From: Methanomassiliicoccaceae archaeon | GTDB taxonomy: Archaea; Thermoplasmatota; Thermoplasmata; Methanomassiliicoccales; Methanomethylophilaceae | Assembly (NCBI GenBank): GCA_009780795.1 | Contig: WQZJ01000072.1 | Span: 1 to 5,803, forward strand | DNA length: 5,803 bases | Direction of reading: 5' to 3' | Part shown: positions 4,318 through 5,803 of the stretch, in pieces | Position numbering within the stretch: position 1 is the stretch's first letter | How the letters are laid out: each line of letters starts with the position of its first letter | Notes under the pieces: generated by a model | The model's database searches: none | What the model saw: the letters and a program-made list of their open reading frames with translations, nothing else | Told to the model about the DNA's origin: nothing | Translations under genes and position numbers: made by a program

Positions 4318-5454
4318 TTATTTCCTGACCGCCCTCAGCGCATCCGGTAATGAACTCAGCAGATGATCGACCTCATCCTGTGTTGTGTAACGTGACAATG
4401 ATATCCTCAGCGACGACAACGCCTCGGACGGCGACCTGCCTATCGCGGTCATCACGTGCGACGGTTCTGTGCTCCCGGCGGAGCACGCCGATGCCGTCGA
4501 CGCCATTATGCCCTTTTTACTCAGCTTCAGGACGAGGTCCGTTCCCTTCACGCCGTCGAAACCGAAGTGGGCGTTGTTGCACAGACGGCCGTCGTTCGGA
4601 CCGTTGAGGTACGACCCGCTCATCTCAAGGACGGCGTCTATTATCGAGTCGCGCATGGCCGTCATCCTTTTCACGTCATCGTCCATCGATGACATCGCGA
4701 TCTCGGTCGCCTTTCCGAGTCCGACTATACCGGGGATGTTCTCGGTGGATGAGCGCATACCGTTCTCCTGCCCTCCGCCGAGCATCGTCGGTTCGATCTT
4801 CACGCCGTTCCTGACGTACAGCGCACCGATCCCCTTGGGACCGTGTATCTTGTGCCCGGATATCGACAGCGCGTCCATGCTGTCGCGCATGACGTCGATA
4901 TCGACCTTGGTGAACGCCTGCACCGCGTCCGTGTGGAACAGCGCACCGTGCTCATGTGCTATCATCGCCAGCTCCGCCACCGGTTGGATCGTACCTATCA
5001 CATTGTTCGCCGCCATTATCGATACGAGCGCCGTATCGTCGTCGATGTGCGCTCTCAGCGTGTCCGGGGCGATCCTTCCCTCCCGGTCCGCCTGGAGTAT
5101 CGTTGTCTCATAACCCAGGCTCCTGAGGCGGGCGCACGTCTCGAGGATGGCGGAGTGTTCAACGGCCGACGTTATTATCTTCTTCCTCCCGCCGAGATGC
5201 GGTACGGTCCCAAGCAGGGCAAGATTGTCCGCCTCCGTCCCACCGGACGTGAACACGATCTCCGACGGTCTGCAGTTCAGCGCCGACGATATCCTCTTCC
5301 TGGCCGCGGACATGGCCTTCAGGGCCGTACCGCCCATCGCATGTATGCTGCTCGGATTGCCGTAATGTTCCCTGAAGAACGGCAGCATCTCGTTCAACAC
5401 TTCTTCAGCGACTGCTGTTGTGCCACCGTTGTCAAAATATGCAAACTCTGCCAT
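4318..5454 (-). CDS. cysteine desulfurase, NifS/IscS type (group I)
   Basis: PLP enzyme that takes sulfur from cysteine, giving alanine and an enzyme persulfide used for Fe-S clusters and tRNA thiolation. From ATG at 5454 it has 378 residues. It shows AYFDNGGTT at the N-terminus, H100 in SAVEHSA, D176 and Q179 in HTDAVQ, the PLP lysine K202 in SGHKIHGPKG, and the catalytic C324 in STASACSAGSTEPSHV, the long mobile Cys loop of group I enzymes. E. coli IscS is 404 residues; this protein ends earlier and lacks most of the C-terminal extension that contacts the scaffold protein. A TTG at 5487 would add 11 residues unlike the family N-terminus, so I prefer the ATG. The stop lies 5 bp from that of the convergent aminotransferase. 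No iscU is visible; the divergent neighbour is an Fe-S protein. Confidence 0.92.
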   Translation of the reverse strand: MAEFAYFDNGGTTAVAEEVLNEMLPFFREHYGNPSSIHAMGGTALKAMSAARKRISSALNCRPSEIVFTSGGTEADNLALLGTVPHLGGRKKIITSAVEHSAILETCARLRSLGYETTILQADREGRIAPDTLRAHIDDDTALVSIMAANNVIGTIQPVAELAMIAHEHGALFHTDAVQAFTKVDIDVMRDSMDALSISGHKIHGPKGIGALYVRNGVKIEPTMLGGGQENGMRSSTENIPGIVGLGKATEIAMSSMDDDVKRMTAMRDSIIDAVLEMSGSYLNGPNDGRLCNNAHFGFDGVKGTDLVLKLSKKGIMASTASACSAGSTEPSHVMTAIGRSPSEALSSLRISLSRYTTQDEVDHLLSSLPDALRAVRK

Positions 5455-5510
5455 ATCACGTTCCGTATTTCCTAGCGAGTATATCAAAACCGCGCGTCGC
5501 GATGGAAAAC

Positions 5511-5520
5511 CTAAATATAG
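5511..5520 (-). promoter_or_regulatory. possible TATA box of the cysteine desulfurase gene
   Basis: On the minus strand this reads CTATATTTAG, predicting initiation near 5490 and a leader of about 36 bases. A second candidate, GATATAC (5479-5485, minus), would give a nearly leaderless ATG at 5454. The sequence does not choose between them. CTAAATATAG is nearly palindromic and could also serve the plus strand. Confidence 0.4.
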
Positions 5521-5548
5521 TGTCGCTCGCTTTAAGGTAAAATACTAG

Positions 5549-5569
5549 ACGACCTGATCTAAAGGTCGT
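5549..5569. promoter_or_regulatory. dyad upstream of the Fe-S protein gene
   Basis: ACGACCT (5549-5555) and AGGTCGT (5563-5569) are perfect inverted arms with a 7-bp spacer. They lie between the A/T-rich promoter stretch (5531-5546) and the start codons of the plus-strand gene. This could be an operator shared with the divergent desulfurase, or a leader hairpin if transcription starts further upstream. Confidence 0.45.
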
Positions 5570-5582
5570 AAAATGGCGAATA

Positions 5583-5587
5583 GAGGT
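5583..5587 (+). promoter_or_regulatory. Shine-Dalgarno site favouring the start at 5594
   Basis: GAGGT lies six bases before ATG 5594 and matches the archaeal anti-Shine-Dalgarno core. The upstream in-frame ATG at 5573 has no such site and is about 28-31 bp from any TATA-like stretch, slightly long for a leaderless start. Confidence 0.5.
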
Positions 5588-5593
5588 CACCGT

Positions 5594-5803
5594 ATGGCAG
5601 AGACATCAATGATTACGAAGATGCCGCGGATACAGAAGGAGATGCTTGCATGCCTTCAGTGCGGTTATTGTATAGAAGTGTGCGAAGCGCACGCACAGAC
5701 CCCATGGGAGTCCGTTACGCCGAGAGGGAAGATTTACTATCTTACACAACTCGACAAAAAGAACGCCCTTGACAAGATCCTGAACAGGAAGGTCAGTGCG
5801 CGC
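5594..5803 (+). CDS. [4Fe-4S] protein, HdrD/GlcF-like iron-sulfur subunit, truncated by the window edge
   Basis: Seventy in-frame codons with no stop before the window ends (77 if counted from ATG 5573). After a short Met/Lys-containing lead, a ferredoxin-like cluster motif C-x2-C-x2-C-x3-C appears in ACLQCGYCIEVCEAH, cysteines at residues 20, 23, 26 and 30, then WESVTPRGKIYYL. A CxxCGxCxxxC motif followed by a [S/T]PRG[K/R]-type segment is typical of the N-terminal cluster region of glycolate/lactate oxidase Fe-S subunits (GlcF) and heterodisulfide reductase subunit D. These pass electrons between a flavoprotein and, in methanogens, the CoM-S-S-CoB heterodisulfide. Here Glu follows the fourth Cys where most relatives have Pro. 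Which enzyme this is depends on the unseen C-terminus, where HdrD would have two CCG domains and GlcF-like proteins similar ones. Divergent from the cysteine desulfurase. Confidence 0.8.
   Translation, partial: MAETSMITKMPRIQKEMLACLQCGYCIEVCEAHAQTPWESVTPRGKIYYLTQLDKKNALDKILNRKVSAR

Noticed and set aside
4469..5475. Two plus-strand frames of about 210 codons opposite the cysteine desulfurase
   Set aside because: Ser/Pro- or Arg-rich antisense shadows with no domains; the minus strand has all NifS/IscS catalytic residues.
5455..5487. TTG at 5487 as the start of the cysteine desulfurase
   Set aside because: The 11 extra residues do not look like the family, whose N-terminus usually begins a few residues before the YFDN motif; ATG 5454 gives that arrangement.

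Overview
The window looks like a piece of an archaeal chromosome, probably a Thermoplasmatota-type methanogen such as a member of the Methanomassiliicoccales. The lineage is an inference. It rests on archaeal TATA-type promoters about 25 bp upstream of start codons, with two clearly leaderless genes; archaeal-style tRNAs with A/T-rich promoters and a T-tract terminator; a LysN/ARO8-type aminotransferase; and the start of an HdrD/GlcF-like iron-sulfur protein. No bacterial -35/-10 promoters or strong intrinsic terminators were seen at the protein genes.

Left part (1-1090): an apparently complete IS5/IS4-type insertion sequence of about 1.09 kb. It has 17-bp perfect terminal inverted repeats and one intact DDE transposase. 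It sits a few bases upstream of the promoter of the next gene. Middle-left (1091-1935): a 60-residue Cys-rich protein (leaderless), a small winged-helix regulator, then a tandem tRNA pair, tRNA-Asn(GUU) and a CAU tRNA that resembles tRNA-Ile2 more than tRNA-Met, closed by a T-rich terminator.

Centre (1980-4312): a divergent pair, a ten-helix TDT/SLAC1-type transporter on the minus strand and a fold-type I PLP aminotransferase on the plus strand. Their 177-bp shared promoter region carries two near-identical 18-bp direct repeats that bracket the transporter's TATA box. One repeat lies inside a 7-bp-arm dyad, which makes it a good operator candidate. Right (4318-5803): a NifS/IscS cysteine desulfurase on the minus strand, convergent with the aminotransferase (5-bp gap). 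It is divergent from the truncated start of a [4Fe-4S] protein, so a sulfur donor for cluster assembly and a likely cluster user share one intergenic region, which contains a second dyad.

No intergenic stretch exceeds 300 bp. I see no CRISPR array, phage cassette, toxin-antitoxin pair or recognisable defence system. The most unusual signals are the repeat/dyad arrangement in the transporter-aminotransferase promoter region, the strong hairpins inside the transposase gene, and the uncharacterised 60-residue Cys/aromatic protein.
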